The notes beneath the pieces were generated by a model. It searched no databases. It saw only the letters and a program-made list of their open reading frames with translations, and had not been told where the DNA came from. DNA of 64,000 nt from DASZCR01 sp964246705 (GTDB taxonomy: Bacteria > Acidobacteriota > Blastocatellia > Pyrinomonadales > Pyrinomonadaceae), in NCBI GenBank assembly GCA_964246705.1, contig CAXTRQ010000010.1, positions 1-64,000 of the forward strand. Reading direction: 5' to 3'. Position 1 is the first letter of the stretch; each line of letters opens with the position of its first letter. Shown here piece after piece: positions 34,509-43,205 of the stretch. A program made the position numbers and the translations under genes.

Positions 34509-34582
34509 GGCAAAAGTAAAAAGGTCACAGGCAAAAGTGAAGAGGAATGAGCAATCGCCGCTCTTTCTTTAACTTTTGCCTT
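34507..34582. repeat. Palindromic repeat (AAGGCAAAAGT type)
   Basis: AAGGCAAAAGT (34507-34517, overlapping the stop codon) pairs exactly with ACTTTTGCCTT (34572-34582). A second GGCAAAAGTGAAG is between the arms. It is one of several short-repeat families positioned at gene ends here. Confidence 0.6.
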
Positions 34583-34667
34583 CTCCGTGTCTGCGCGTTT
34601 GTGCCTGCGCCGAAGAATGGTTAAACTCTTAAGTTTGACTTCCATGTAAGATTTACGAAGAGGACTT

Positions 34668-35681
34668 ATGAGCACAGACACGCAGACGCCTTTCGAGGCT
34701 TTTCTCAATCAGCACGACGCGCAGGCTTGGACGCAGATCGTCTCCGACCTGCTGCCGCACATCCATGAAGTAGACCGGACGGCCACGGAAATCTGGTTTC
34801 ACTTTTTCCCGCTCGAACTGCTCCGCGCCTTCGAGCAGGCGGAAGACCCTGCCAAGCTCGCGCAAGAGCTTGAAATGCAGGGCGATTACTTTCTCAAAAA
34901 TCAGATTGACACTTCGCACCGCTTTCTCTACGCCCATCGCTTCTGGACGGAAGTTAAACGGGCAATCGCAGAGTTAGCCGCCTCGAACGTCGCTCCCGCC
35001 AATCTCCTGCTCGCCAGCCAGATTCGCGAAATCGCGGGACGGGTCGCGGCAGAGCGCAAGGTCGAGCAGTCGCTGCTAGTCGGCATCACGGCAATTGCTC
35101 TGATGACTTTGCAGCAGGTCGGACTCGACGCCTTCAAGGCCGCGCCGGGCGCTGTCGAACTCGACGCGCGCGCCGCACGCCGCACGCCCCAAGAGATTTT
35201 GAAGGAACGCGCGCGCGACGACGGTCAAGGGTTGTTTGGTTTCCTGCGGACGGCCGATAAGGTCTGGACGGTGGTCTGGGACGAGAGCCGCGACGACCGC
35301 CGTTTCAAGATGATTCACATGCAGGAGGTCGCTTCCGCCGCCGCGACGGACAAACGCGATTGGAGCGCCGTTGATCGGCGCTGCACTGTCGAAGAAGGGC
35401 CGATTCCCGTCCAGTGCCGTTCGGCTTCATGCGGGACGTGCTGGGTTGGCGTCATCGGCGGCGCGGAGAAATTGACGGACGTGGCCGCGCGCGAAGGGCG
35501 CAAGATTAAAGAGTTCGGCTACATCAACACAGACGCTCCGCGCCCGCTCATTCGTCTTTCGTGTCAGGCTCAGGGCATGGGCGCGGTCTCCATCGTCATC
35601 CCGCCTTGGAACGGCTCCTTTGGCAAATACCTGCAAAAGCAGAAAGAGGCACGGCACGGGGAAGTCGAGAGCGCGAAGTAA
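34668..35681 (+). CDS. 2Fe-2S ferredoxin-like protein with large unknown N-terminal domain
   Basis: The 337-residue protein has a plant-type 2Fe-2S cluster motif: Cys250, Cys255, Cys258 and Cys299 (C-x4-C-x2-C-x40-C in VQCRSASCGTCWVGV and RLSCQAQG). The first 180 residues are helical and unlike other ferredoxins (TQTPFEAFLNQHDAQAWTQIVSDLLPHIHEVDRTATEIWFHFFPLELL...). A short linker with DKVWTVVWDESRDDRRFKMIHM precedes the cluster domain. No flavin or NAD site is seen, so it is likely an electron-transfer or sensor component. The next gene starts immediately after its stop, so both are co-transcribed. Electron donor and acceptor unknown. Confidence 0.75.
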   Translation: MSTDTQTPFEAFLNQHDAQAWTQIVSDLLPHIHEVDRTATEIWFHFFPLELLRAFEQAEDPAKLAQELEMQGDYFLKNQIDTSHRFLYAHRFWTEVKRAIAELAASNVAPANLLLASQIREIAGRVAAERKVEQSLLVGITAIALMTLQQVGLDAFKAAPGAVELDARAARRTPQEILKERARDDGQGLFGFLRTADKVWTVVWDESRDDRRFKMIHMQEVASAAATDKRDWSAVDRRCTVEEGPIPVQCRSASCGTCWVGVIGGAEKLTDVAAREGRKIKEFGYINTDAPRPLIRLSCQAQGMGAVSIVIPPWNGSFGKYLQKQKEARHGEVESAK

Positions 35682-36239
35682 ATGGCAGACACCAAAACAG
35701 ACCGTGCGACGGGCGCGGGCGAGCCGCTGCCTCCCGCGCTCAGGCGCGACGCTGAAGGGCGCATCGAACCCTCGACGCTGGCCGACCTCATCCAGTGGTT
35801 TCTGACTTACGATCAGCGTGTCGCCGTTATTAATTACCCGGCGGTCGAAGCCCTCTTTCAAGTGAAGCAGCAGGAGACGCTCGCCGCAGACCCGGAGGCG
35901 TACACCTTCGCGCGCGCCGAAGACCGCTTCGCCGTCGGCATTATGCAGGCGCTCGTCGAGCACACCAGCGAGCGGCCTCTGCACGCGTGGATTAAGGAAC
36001 TGCTCGGCGCGCTCGACGAAGCGACGAAGATGAACGAAGAAATTGCGCTCGCTTACGGACTGCAACCGGGTGGAGACGCTTCCATTATCGCCGAGGCGGA
36101 AAAAATCCCTTCGGCGCGCGAACGCTCGATCTATCTCACCTGCTGTTGGCTCGAAACGCTCTGCACAGCCGAGATACGCCTTCTCGGATGGATTTACCGA
36201 GACCTCTACGGCAGAGCTTTTCATCCCGATAATTTTTGA
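35682..36239 (+). CDS. Helical protein of unknown function, partner of the 2Fe-2S protein
   Basis: The 185-residue product has no signal peptide or membrane helix. It reads as alpha-helical: STLADLIQWFLTYDQRVAVINYPAVEALFQVKQQETLAADPEAYTFARAEDRFAVGIMQALVEHTSERPLHAWIKELLGALDEATKMNEEIALAYGL, then SIYLTCCWLETLCTAEIRLLGWIYRDLYGRAF with a Cys pair. The ATG begins directly after the upstream stop (TAAATG). No family is recognised. A tight link suggests a complex with, or maturation of, the 2Fe-2S protein. Confidence 0.7.
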   Translation: MADTKTDRATGAGEPLPPALRRDAEGRIEPSTLADLIQWFLTYDQRVAVINYPAVEALFQVKQQETLAADPEAYTFARAEDRFAVGIMQALVEHTSERPLHAWIKELLGALDEATKMNEEIALAYGLQPGGDASIIAEAEKIPSARERSIYLTCCWLETLCTAEIRLLGWIYRDLYGRAFHPDNF

Positions 36240-36287
36240 TAAGATGCGCGACACAAAACATCAAGCGCCGAGAAGAGGTAAGTAGAA

Positions 36288-36557
36288 ATGCCCAGCGAAC
36301 CAAATAACTATTCAAACAATTCGCAGACCGTAGTTGTTGACGCCAATACTTTCGATTTCATCACGGTCGAGCAGGAGAACGGCAACGCCACCGTCATCCG
36401 TTTCAAATTGGAGAACCCGCACGTGCAGGCGGGCGACGTGCTGCTCGTGCTCTCAGGCAGCGACATCCACTTTCACGGCATGATCGGCATCATCGAGGAT
36501 GAATGGGGCGTCGCCACCGACCGGCGCGGCTCGCTCCTGCCCGCGACCGTGCAATAA
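36288..36557 (+). CDS. Small protein of unknown function
   Basis: The 89-residue product has an Asn/Ser-rich start (MPSEPNNYSNNSQTVVVDANTF) and a beta-rich body (FITVEQENGNATVIRFKLENPHVQAGDVLLVLSGSDIHFHGMIGIIEDEWGVATDRRGSLLPA). The body could be a small OB or beta-barrel domain. No family is recognised. It is 48 bases after the preceding gene and probably in the same operon. AGAGG lies upstream of the ATG. Confidence 0.65.
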   Translation: MPSEPNNYSNNSQTVVVDANTFDFITVEQENGNATVIRFKLENPHVQAGDVLLVLSGSDIHFHGMIGIIEDEWGVATDRRGSLLPATVQ

Positions 36558-37237
36558 ATTCCGCGCTGCTCTCGTCCATGCCTTTAGAAGCTGAACAAAC
36601 AAGTCCCGGCCGGGACTCTTTGACAGTAGTCCCGGCAACACATCGCCGAGACTATTGTCAGCAACCCTTGCGAAACACCCGGCGGCCAAACCAACTTCAT
36701 TCCGTTTTCCCGCACGACGAACATCTCGCTATTGACAATCCGAAAAAATGGAATTAGTCTCCAAACGCTTCTTTGTTAATTGATGATTCCCGACATCGTC
36801 ACTTGCCCGACCTCTCACCAAAGAACCATCACTAACAAAGACTCAATGGCTGTTTCTTAGGCCATCGGCCTTCTCATTCACATAGATTTCATCCCCGGTT
36901 TAAGCGGTCTGCCAGGGCTGACAGCGTTGGTCTCTCTATACTCTGCCAAGCTGTCCCTGAACGAGTCGCGGGTTACCGCGTCGAGCCTTGATCGGTGGAC
37001 TGAATCAAGATTGTCAATCGCGTCCGGCGTGTTCCTCGCAAACCGGCACGAAGATCGGCAGTACTCTGCCCGGTCTGACCCGCTTAGAATTTGATGGCCT
37101 CACAAGGAAGGGTTCCCAAGGTTACACAGGGCTGCACATTCTCAGGGCCTGTACTTCCAACACAGACCGCTAGCAGTTACCACACACATTCCCCATTGGA
37201 GATACCTTGCGCTCCAAGCGGTTGAGGAGGTTCCAAG
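36558..37237. other. 680-base gap with strong palindromes
   Basis: No credible gene. A 16-base perfect palindrome AGTCCCGGCCGGGACT is at 36602-36617. Next is an inverted repeat of TGACAGTAGTCCCGGC (36621-36636) and GCCGAGACTATTGTCA (36645-36660), 14 of 16 matching. AGGCCATCGGCCT is at about 36859. The remainder (36900-37200) has no feature I can name. GAGGAGG at 37223-37229 is the ribosome binding site of the next gene. Confidence 0.5.
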
Positions 37238-38530
37238 ATGAAAAATCTCAAGATTTGCGTTCTCACATTATTTGTGGCGGCACTCGCTCTTTCGACGGCC
37301 TCTCGCTTCACCGTCTTTAGCCAAGCCGCGACCGAAGCGCCCGCAGGCTTCGACAATAAAACCAACGGGTTTATCCCTCAAGGCGTTGCTCCGGCGGAAG
37401 GTGTCGAGCCGGTGCGCGGCGACTTTGAAAACGACCTCCTCTTTTTTCAGGAGGTTGATCAGATAGCCGACGGGCTTGGCCCGGTCTATAACGCGCAGGC
37501 TTGTTCCGAGTGCCACCAGAATCCGGTGGTCGGCGGCATCAGCCAGATTACGGAACTCAGAGCCGGACATCAGGACGGCTTTGGCAACTTCGTTGATGCG
37601 GCGGGCGGGTCTCTGATTAACGACCGCGCGATTAACGCCTCGATTCAGGAAATGGTTAAGGGAACCGAAACCATTGCCACGTTCCGCACCTCTCTGAACG
37701 TGCTCGGCGATGGCTTCGTCGAAGCCATTGACAGCAACACGCTCGCCGCCATCGCCAACAGTCAGCCCGGCCAGAGCGGCGGCGTGATTACGGGACGCAT
37801 CATTCAAGTTCCGGTTTTGGAAGCGGGCGGCGCGCTGCGCGTCGGGCGTTTCGGCTGGAAGAATCAACAGGCCAGCCTGCTCTCATTCTCAAGCGATGCT
37901 TATTTGAATGAGCAGGGCATCACGAACCGTTTCAACCGCGTCGAGAACACTTCGCTCGGTCGCTCGGTCGCGGCCTTCGATACCGTTCCCGACAATCAAC
38001 CCTGCGCCGACATCCCCAACACCATCTGCGCCGAAGACACTGAAGACGACATCAGCGCCTTTGCCCAGTTCATGCGTGCGACGAAAGTCCCGCCGCGCGA
38101 TACAGCGGTTGCCAACAGCGCGGACGGCGTTGCCGGTTCAAACCTTTTCAATCAAGTCGGCTGCAACATCTGCCACGTGCGCAACATCACGACCTCTCCG
38201 GCGGGGACGGTCATCAACGGTGGAGCCTTCACAGTGCCCGCCGCGCTCGGCAATAAAATCATTCACCCGTTTGGCGACTTCCTTTTGCATGATGTCGGGA
38301 CGGGCGACGGCATCGTGCAGAACGGCGGACAGGCGACCGCCAACGAAATGCGCACCGCGCCTCTCTGGGGTATGCGCACGCGCGCCCGTCTGATGCACGA
38401 TGGAGAATCGTTGCTGCGCAACGACGCCATCCTGCGCCATGCCGGTGAGGCCACCGACGTCATCAACAACTACCGCGCGTTGTCCACCGCGCAGAAGAAT
38501 CAACTAATCACGTTCCTCAGCTCGCTCTAA
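37238..38530 (+). CDS. DUF1111 di-heme thiol oxidoreductase family protein
   Basis: The 430-residue protein has a signal peptide and two c-type heme motifs, CSECH at 89-93 and CNICH at 309-313. The family-typical FENDLLFFQEVDQIADGLGPVYNAQACSECHQNPVVGG and the C-terminal EMRTAPLWGMRTRARLMHDGES follow, with LHDVGTGDGIVQNGGQA. DUF1111 proteins are periplasmic di-heme enzymes related to cytochrome c peroxidase/MauG. Partner and substrate unknown. Cytochrome maturation genes would be needed elsewhere. The start is fixed by GAGGAGG. Confidence 0.88.
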   Translation: MKNLKICVLTLFVAALALSTASRFTVFSQAATEAPAGFDNKTNGFIPQGVAPAEGVEPVRGDFENDLLFFQEVDQIADGLGPVYNAQACSECHQNPVVGGISQITELRAGHQDGFGNFVDAAGGSLINDRAINASIQEMVKGTETIATFRTSLNVLGDGFVEAIDSNTLAAIANSQPGQSGGVITGRIIQVPVLEAGGALRVGRFGWKNQQASLLSFSSDAYLNEQGITNRFNRVENTSLGRSVAAFDTVPDNQPCADIPNTICAEDTEDDISAFAQFMRATKVPPRDTAVANSADGVAGSNLFNQVGCNICHVRNITTSPAGTVINGGAFTVPAALGNKIIHPFGDFLLHDVGTGDGIVQNGGQATANEMRTAPLWGMRTRARLMHDGESLLRNDAILRHAGEATDVINNYRALSTAQKNQLITFLSSL

Positions 38531-38617
38531 CCGCATTTGAAGGGGCAGCACCATCGCCTCGGAAAGCCGGTCAGAGTCAACTCTCAATTGAGTGTCATGA
38601 GAGTTGAGATTTCAACA

Positions 38618-38722
38618 CCGCAGAGCACTGAGGATGCACAGAGATTTAAGATGCAAGATTCAGGGTTTCAAATCTTGAATCTCCTTACTCTGTGCATCCT
38701 CTCTCTCTCTAGTCTCCGGTGA
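38618..38722. repeat. Nested palindromic repeat after the di-heme gene
   Basis: GAGGATGCACAGAG (38630-38643) pairs exactly with CTCTGTGCATCCTC (38688-38701). Inside, CAAGATT pairs with AATCTTG around GGGTTTC. This complex element follows the di-heme oxidoreductase gene and belongs to the dispersed intergenic repeats. Confidence 0.6.
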
Positions 38723-38791
38723 TGAGGATTGACTTCACATCCACTCAACTAAAAATCATCGTCAGACCATCCTGAACAGAGCAGACGAGAT

Positions 38792-39562
38792 ATGAAGACC
38801 GCAGCAACTAACTACAGTCAGGCGCAGGCGCGCGCGCTCATCCTTCTCATCGCTGCGCTATCAATCGGTTTAAGCGCCTGTTCCAGACAGCCGCTGCCGG
38901 AGGATAAGCGCAACCCCCCGGTTGCCGCGCAGACGCCCGCCGCCGAGACCTCCGCCGCGACCCGCATCGAGACTCCGGTGAAGACTGAAAAAAGAGAAAC
39001 GGACGAGACACCCGCGCCCGACCTCACGCCGGGGCGACCCGCAGAGATTAGCTTGGCGGTCGCGCGCATCTATGAAAAAGCGGTGACGATTGATGAACAA
39101 AGCGCGCGGCAAGCGGTCGTCGGAGATTTCAACGGCGACGGCTCAGCCGACATCGCCGTTGTCGTGCGTCCATCCGCCGCCCAACTCGGAGAGGTTAACA
39201 GCGAAGTCGCCAACTGGATTATTGAAGACCCGCACGGAGTCGTTATCCCCGATCCGACGAAGACTGTGCAGCAACTTCCCGTCGCACAGCAGCGCGCGAA
39301 AATTGATGCGGGCGACACGCTGCTCGCCATCATTCACGGTTATAAGGAGACGGGCTGGCGCAACCCGGAGGCGAAGCAGTCTTACTTGCTCAAGAACGCC
39401 GTCGGCAGCGGAATGAAACTTCAACCTTTAAGAAAGGCGAACAGCGCCGCCCCCAAAGGCAAAAGGTTTCCGCACCTGTTCGGAGACGTAATCAGCGAAA
39501 CGCTCGACGCGCAGACCGGAATGCTCTACTGGACGGGCGCGAAATACGGTTGGTATCACTAG
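38792..39562 (+). CDS. Lipoprotein with FG-GAP-like segment
   Basis: The 256-residue protein has a signal peptide ending in the lipobox LSAC (Cys30). A Pro/Ala/Thr-rich spacer (to about 90) follows, then AVVGDFNGDGSADIAVVVRP, which resembles the calcium-binding loop of FG-GAP/VCBS repeats. The C-terminal half (WIIEDPHGVVIPDPTKTVQQLPVAQQRAKIDAGDTLLAIIHGYKETGWRNPEAKQSYLLKNAVGSG) is not assigned. It is probably attached to the periplasmic side of a membrane. Function unknown. Confidence 0.75.
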   Translation: MKTAATNYSQAQARALILLIAALSIGLSACSRQPLPEDKRNPPVAAQTPAAETSAATRIETPVKTEKRETDETPAPDLTPGRPAEISLAVARIYEKAVTIDEQSARQAVVGDFNGDGSADIAVVVRPSAAQLGEVNSEVANWIIEDPHGVVIPDPTKTVQQLPVAQQRAKIDAGDTLLAIIHGYKETGWRNPEAKQSYLLKNAVGSGMKLQPLRKANSAAPKGKRFPHLFGDVISETLDAQTGMLYWTGAKYGWYH

Positions 39563-39590
39563 CTAATCGAGCAGAGAAAGTCTGAAAGAA

Positions 39591-39650
39591 TGCTTCTTAG
39601 CGCCTAGGCGCTAAGGAGCATAAAAGTTGAGCGATTGAAGATGCGAGAAT
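39591..39650. repeat. Composite repeat: perfect palindrome plus AAAGTTGAG element
   Basis: CTTAGCGCCTAGGCGCTAAG (39596-39615) is a perfect 20-base palindrome, followed by AAAAGTTGAGCGATTGAAGA at about 39620-39639. The same two parts occur together in 45154-45208, and the first alone near 47674. It lies between convergent genes. Confidence 0.7.
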
Positions 39651-39654
39651 GAAA

Positions 39655-42600
39655 CTATTCTGTGGCGCGCGCACGCTCGGACGCTTTTTGTAGGACGAAG
39701 ACAGTGCCGCCCTCTTCGCGCCGTCTCCATTCGACTTCGGCTTCGATGAGGCTGGCGCGCGCTCGGATGTTCGTCAGTCCGCGTCCGAGTTTCGCCTTTC
39801 TATTTTCCGGCGGCAGCCCGCGCCCGTCGTCTTCGAGCGTTAAGACCAAATTGTTCTCCTCCGACGCTTCAACCGCCAGCCGGACGTGTGTGGCGGAGGC
39901 GTGGCGGCAGATGTTGCTGACCGCTTCCTGCACGATACGATAAATCTGCATCTGCACGCCGGGCGAAAGCCGCAGGCGTTGTTCGATCTCATCATCACAG
40001 ATAAATTCGTAAGTGAATTTGCCATCGGACGGAAGGTGCGCGACCCGTTCGGTGAGCGCCCATTCGAGCGCGGCGACGAAGCCGACGTTCTCTAAGACCG
40101 AGGGACTCAAGTCTTCACAGATGCGTCGAATCTCATGCGAGATTGATTCGATCTCGGCACGCAATACGACCGGGTCGACTTTCGACAGGCGACCCACCGC
40201 AATGCCGGAGACTGAAACTCCATCCTCCTGCATTTCATCCGCGAGCAAAATGAGGCGGCGCAAATCCGCGAGCGTCTGGTCGTGGAGGTCGCGCGCGATG
40301 CGACGGCGTTCCGACTCGGCCTCGTTGGCGAGTTGCAGGCGCGCGGCAGCGAGTTGACGGTTGGCGTTCATCAACTCGACCCCCGTGAGCATAATCTTTT
40401 TATGCTGGATGTATCCCCACAGCAGCGCGACGAGCGCGAGCGCCAGCAGGACGGAGAGCGCCGTCGTCGTCCAAGGGAAGGGCGCGCGCGCCACTTCAAA
40501 CTCGAACGCGAGCGGTTGAGACGAAACGAGGTCAATCGTGTAAGCGCGCGCCACAAGGCGATAGCGACCGGCGCGCAGATTCACAATCTGAAATTGCGAA
40601 TCGTGCGAGAGCTTGCGCTTGATGATGCGCCCCGTCTGATCATAGAGCAGAAAGGCATATTGAAATTGTTCGGGGAAAGTGCGGCTGCCGGTCGCGGCCA
40701 CGTCGAGCACGAGACTGTTCTGCGGATATTCGAGCCGTAATCCTTCGCGCAATTCTTCAATCTGTCGCGGGCGCGAGGTCGTGATGCGTGTCGGCGCAAA
40801 CGTCGGCACGACGCTTCCGGGCGCATAGCGCACCAGCCCGCGCGTCGTACCGACGAGCAGCGTTTCTCTGCCAGCCGCCCCCGCATTCTTCAGCGGAAGC
40901 ACGGCGAAGGCGCTCTGCGTGGGCAAGCCCTGCTCTGCGTCGAGCCTCGAAGTAATCGCGCCGAACTGTTCGTCAAGCGAAACTTTCAACACGCCGCCAC
41001 CGGCGGTCGCGCACCACGCCTGCCGTGATGGAGTTTGAGAGGATTGCTGTCCGGCATCTCTCAAGGCATTGCTCGCGTCCGGCTGGTTCGCCTGTGCAGC
41101 CTCGACGGCGACGACGCTCCGTACGTCCGCGTTCGGCACGACCGTCACCAGCGAGCGCCCCGCCTGATAGGCGTAGAGTCCCTGTCCGGTCGCGAGCCAG
41201 AGCCATTCGCCGCCCTCGCCACCCGCGTTGCTCGCGTTTCCCGGCTTGCCGTCGCCCGCGCCCGGTTCGCCGCCCGTTTGTTCAGCCGCGTCTGCTCCCG
41301 CACTGCTCACGCTCCAGACAGTGCTGCCGCCGAGTTTAGCCAGCGCCGGTTCGGACGCCACATGCTGCCCGTCGAAATAGAAGACGCCGCGATTAGCCGT
41401 GCCAATCCAGAGCCGCCCGCGCGCCTCGTCGGCGTAGAGGCTGACGACTTCACGCCCGCGCGCGTCCGTCGCCTCCACAGGCCAGATGAGCGCGCGACGT
41501 TGCCCTTCGTCCATGCGTTCGACGCCGCGCCCGTAGGTCGCAATATAAGTTGCGCCGCGCAGGACGGCGATAGCGCGAACGCTGCCCGTCGAGACGGGTT
41601 CGCTCGCCTGCTCGCTCGTCGCTTCGTCTCGCCCCTCTCTCGACTCCGCGTCAGTTTTATCGGCCGGTGTAAGTTGGAGAGATTTGGATTCGCGTTGCGC
41701 TTCGATGGGTAGTCCGACGTAGAGTCCGCTGGCTGAACCGATGAGCAGAAGTCCGCGCGCGTCTTCGTTGATGGCATAGACCATCTTGTTGGCGAGTCCT
41801 TCGACGCCGCGCCACGTCTCTGAAGTTTCGTCGTAAATATAGAGGCCGCGATTCGTGCCACACAACAGACGCCCCTTGCGCGTCCGGTAGAGAGCGCGCA
41901 CAAAGTTGCTCTCGGCATCGGTCGAGACGGTCTCAATACTTAAACCCTGCGGGTCGTAGCGACAAACGCCACGGTCTGTGCCGAACCATGCGACGCCCTC
42001 GCGGTCGACGAAAACTGCGTAGATGCGATTCGAGCGCAGGCCGCCCGCCGTGCCCTCAAAAGTGAAGTGCTCAAGCCGCTGCCCGTTGCGATACCGATAG
42101 ACGCCTTGCGTCTCGGTTCCGACAAAGAGATCGCCGCCTGCGCCGAACCGCAGAGCCGTCACCGCGCCCGTCGCGCCTTTGTTAATCTTCACGGCGCGCA
42201 AGGCATCGGGCGTTCTTCCGCCGCTTTCTTCCAACTTGAAGACTCCGCCGTCTCCGGCTGGCGTCTGTGCGCCGAAGAATATTTCGCCGTCCTGACTCTG
42301 CGTGATCGAACCGACTTGGAGAGCGCGAGCCTTGCTTGATAGCTCTCTCGCCGCCCCGCCTTCGACGCCGAGCAGCCCGCGCCCGCGCGTGCCGACATAG
42401 ATGGTATTGCCGCTCTGCGCGAGGCTCGTCAGTTCGAGCGGTTGGCGTGTGAAAGAGCCGGGAGTTGTCGCGGGAGCAGCAGCAGCGGCTGGCGCAGCGC
42501 GTTTCGCGGGCGTCAGGCGTTCAAGTGGCGCGACGCGTTCGGTAAGCGTGAGGCGGTCGCCCGACTTCTCGACAGCGATAGTTTCATCCTCTTGCTTTTG

Positions 42601-43179
42601 GCAATCGAAGATCAGCCCGTCAGTCGTCGCCAACATGGCGCGTCCCGGCGCAGGCGTGCTGATGGCTGTGATGGTTTTGCCCTTCGTCTCTGCGAGCGTC
42701 TGAAATTCACCGCTCGGCGCGCGCACGAATGCGCCGTCATCCGTCCCAATCCAGAGCGCGCCTTCTTCGTTGAAGACGAGCGCGAGCACGCGGCGGGCGG
42801 CGAGTCCTTCGGCGGCGATGGTCTGCGTGCGCCGCCCGTCATAGCGCGCCAGCCCCGCATCCGTCCCGAACCACATCGCACCGTCGCCCTGCGCAATCGC
42901 GCGGACGCGATCCGAAGGCAGCCCGTGAAACAGCGTCACCGCGCCCCACTGGTGCAGATTCAACGTCTGTGCAGACGAACTCTGAGAAGCATTCTGTTCG
43001 GGGGCCGCGCTCGCTTGAGGTGGGACAAACGGCGGGAGCACGTTCAGAAGTAAGAACGATAAAACGCAGAGGACACCAATCCGAAGACGCAAAGAACGCA
43101 GAGAGGGGATTCTTTCCCTGCGCCCTCTGCGCTCTCTCCGCGCGCGCTTTGCGTTTAAGCTTCGTCTGAACAACTCCAA
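39655..43179 (-). CDS. Two-component regulator propeller / histidine kinase hybrid sensor
   Basis: The 1,174-residue protein has an N-terminal signal or anchor (VLCVLSFLLLNVLPPFVPP), then a large periplasmic region of propeller repeats (LPSDRVRAIAQGDGAMWFGTDAGLARYDG..., IYAVFVDREGVAWFGTDRGVCRYDP, VVSLYADEARGRLWIGTANRGVFYFDG). A Y_Y_Y-like domain (LEYPQNSLVLDVAATG...FQYAFLLYDQTGRI), a membrane helix (ALSVLLALALVALLWGYI), then a HisKA_3 transmitter follow: RRRIARDLHDQTLADLRRL with phospho-His966, and the ATPase with DDGRGLPP and GRGLTNIRARA. It is a NarX-type kinase for the response regulator at 43206. The start 43179 is uncertain: the first 35 residues are encoded by a repeat. Confidence 0.9.
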   Translation of the reverse strand: MELFRRSLNAKRARRERRGRRERIPSLRSLRLRIGVLCVLSFLLLNVLPPFVPPQASAAPEQNASQSSSAQTLNLHQWGAVTLFHGLPSDRVRAIAQGDGAMWFGTDAGLARYDGRRTQTIAAEGLAARRVLALVFNEEGALWIGTDDGAFVRAPSGEFQTLAETKGKTITAISTPAPGRAMLATTDGLIFDCQKQEDETIAVEKSGDRLTLTERVAPLERLTPAKRAAPAAAAAPATTPGSFTRQPLELTSLAQSGNTIYVGTRGRGLLGVEGGAARELSSKARALQVGSITQSQDGEIFFGAQTPAGDGGVFKLEESGGRTPDALRAVKINKGATGAVTALRFGAGGDLFVGTETQGVYRYRNGQRLEHFTFEGTAGGLRSNRIYAVFVDREGVAWFGTDRGVCRYDPQGLSIETVSTDAESNFVRALYRTRKGRLLCGTNRGLYIYDETSETWRGVEGLANKMVYAINEDARGLLLIGSASGLYVGLPIEAQRESKSLQLTPADKTDAESREGRDEATSEQASEPVSTGSVRAIAVLRGATYIATYGRGVERMDEGQRRALIWPVEATDARGREVVSLYADEARGRLWIGTANRGVFYFDGQHVASEPALAKLGGSTVWSVSSAGADAAEQTGGEPGAGDGKPGNASNAGGEGGEWLWLATGQGLYAYQAGRSLVTVVPNADVRSVVAVEAAQANQPDASNALRDAGQQSSQTPSRQAWCATAGGGVLKVSLDEQFGAITSRLDAEQGLPTQSAFAVLPLKNAGAAGRETLLVGTTRGLVRYAPGSVVPTFAPTRITTSRPRQIEELREGLRLEYPQNSLVLDVAATGSRTFPEQFQYAFLLYDQTGRIIKRKLSHDSQFQIVNLRAGRYRLVARAYTIDLVSSQPLAFEFEVARAPFPWTTTALSVLLALALVALLWGYIQHKKIMLTGVELMNANRQLAAARLQLANEAESERRRIARDLHDQTLADLRRLILLADEMQEDGVSVSGIAVGRLSKVDPVVLRAEIESISHEIRRICEDLSPSVLENVGFVAALEWALTERVAHLPSDGKFTYEFICDDEIEQRLRLSPGVQMQIYRIVQEAVSNICRHASATHVRLAVEASEENNLVLTLEDDGRGLPPENRKAKLGRGLTNIRARASLIEAEVEWRRREEGGTVFVLQKASERARATE
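43085..43153. repeat. Dispersed repeat inside the kinase N-terminal coding region
   Basis: CGCAAAG (43088-43094) pairs with CTTTGCG (43147-43153), with CGCAGAGAG and GCGCTCTCTCCGCG in between, all forming an imperfect hairpin. Translated, it gives the very basic first 35 residues of the kinase. Related words are found near 464-516 and 38618. Confidence 0.6.
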
Positions 43180-43205
43180 GACCTTACGCTCAACTGAGAT
43201 TTGAT

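Noticed and set aside
36988..37173. A plus-strand frame of 61 codons in the 680-base gap
   Set aside because: The translation has no hydrophobic or domain pattern and no ribosome binding site; likely chance.
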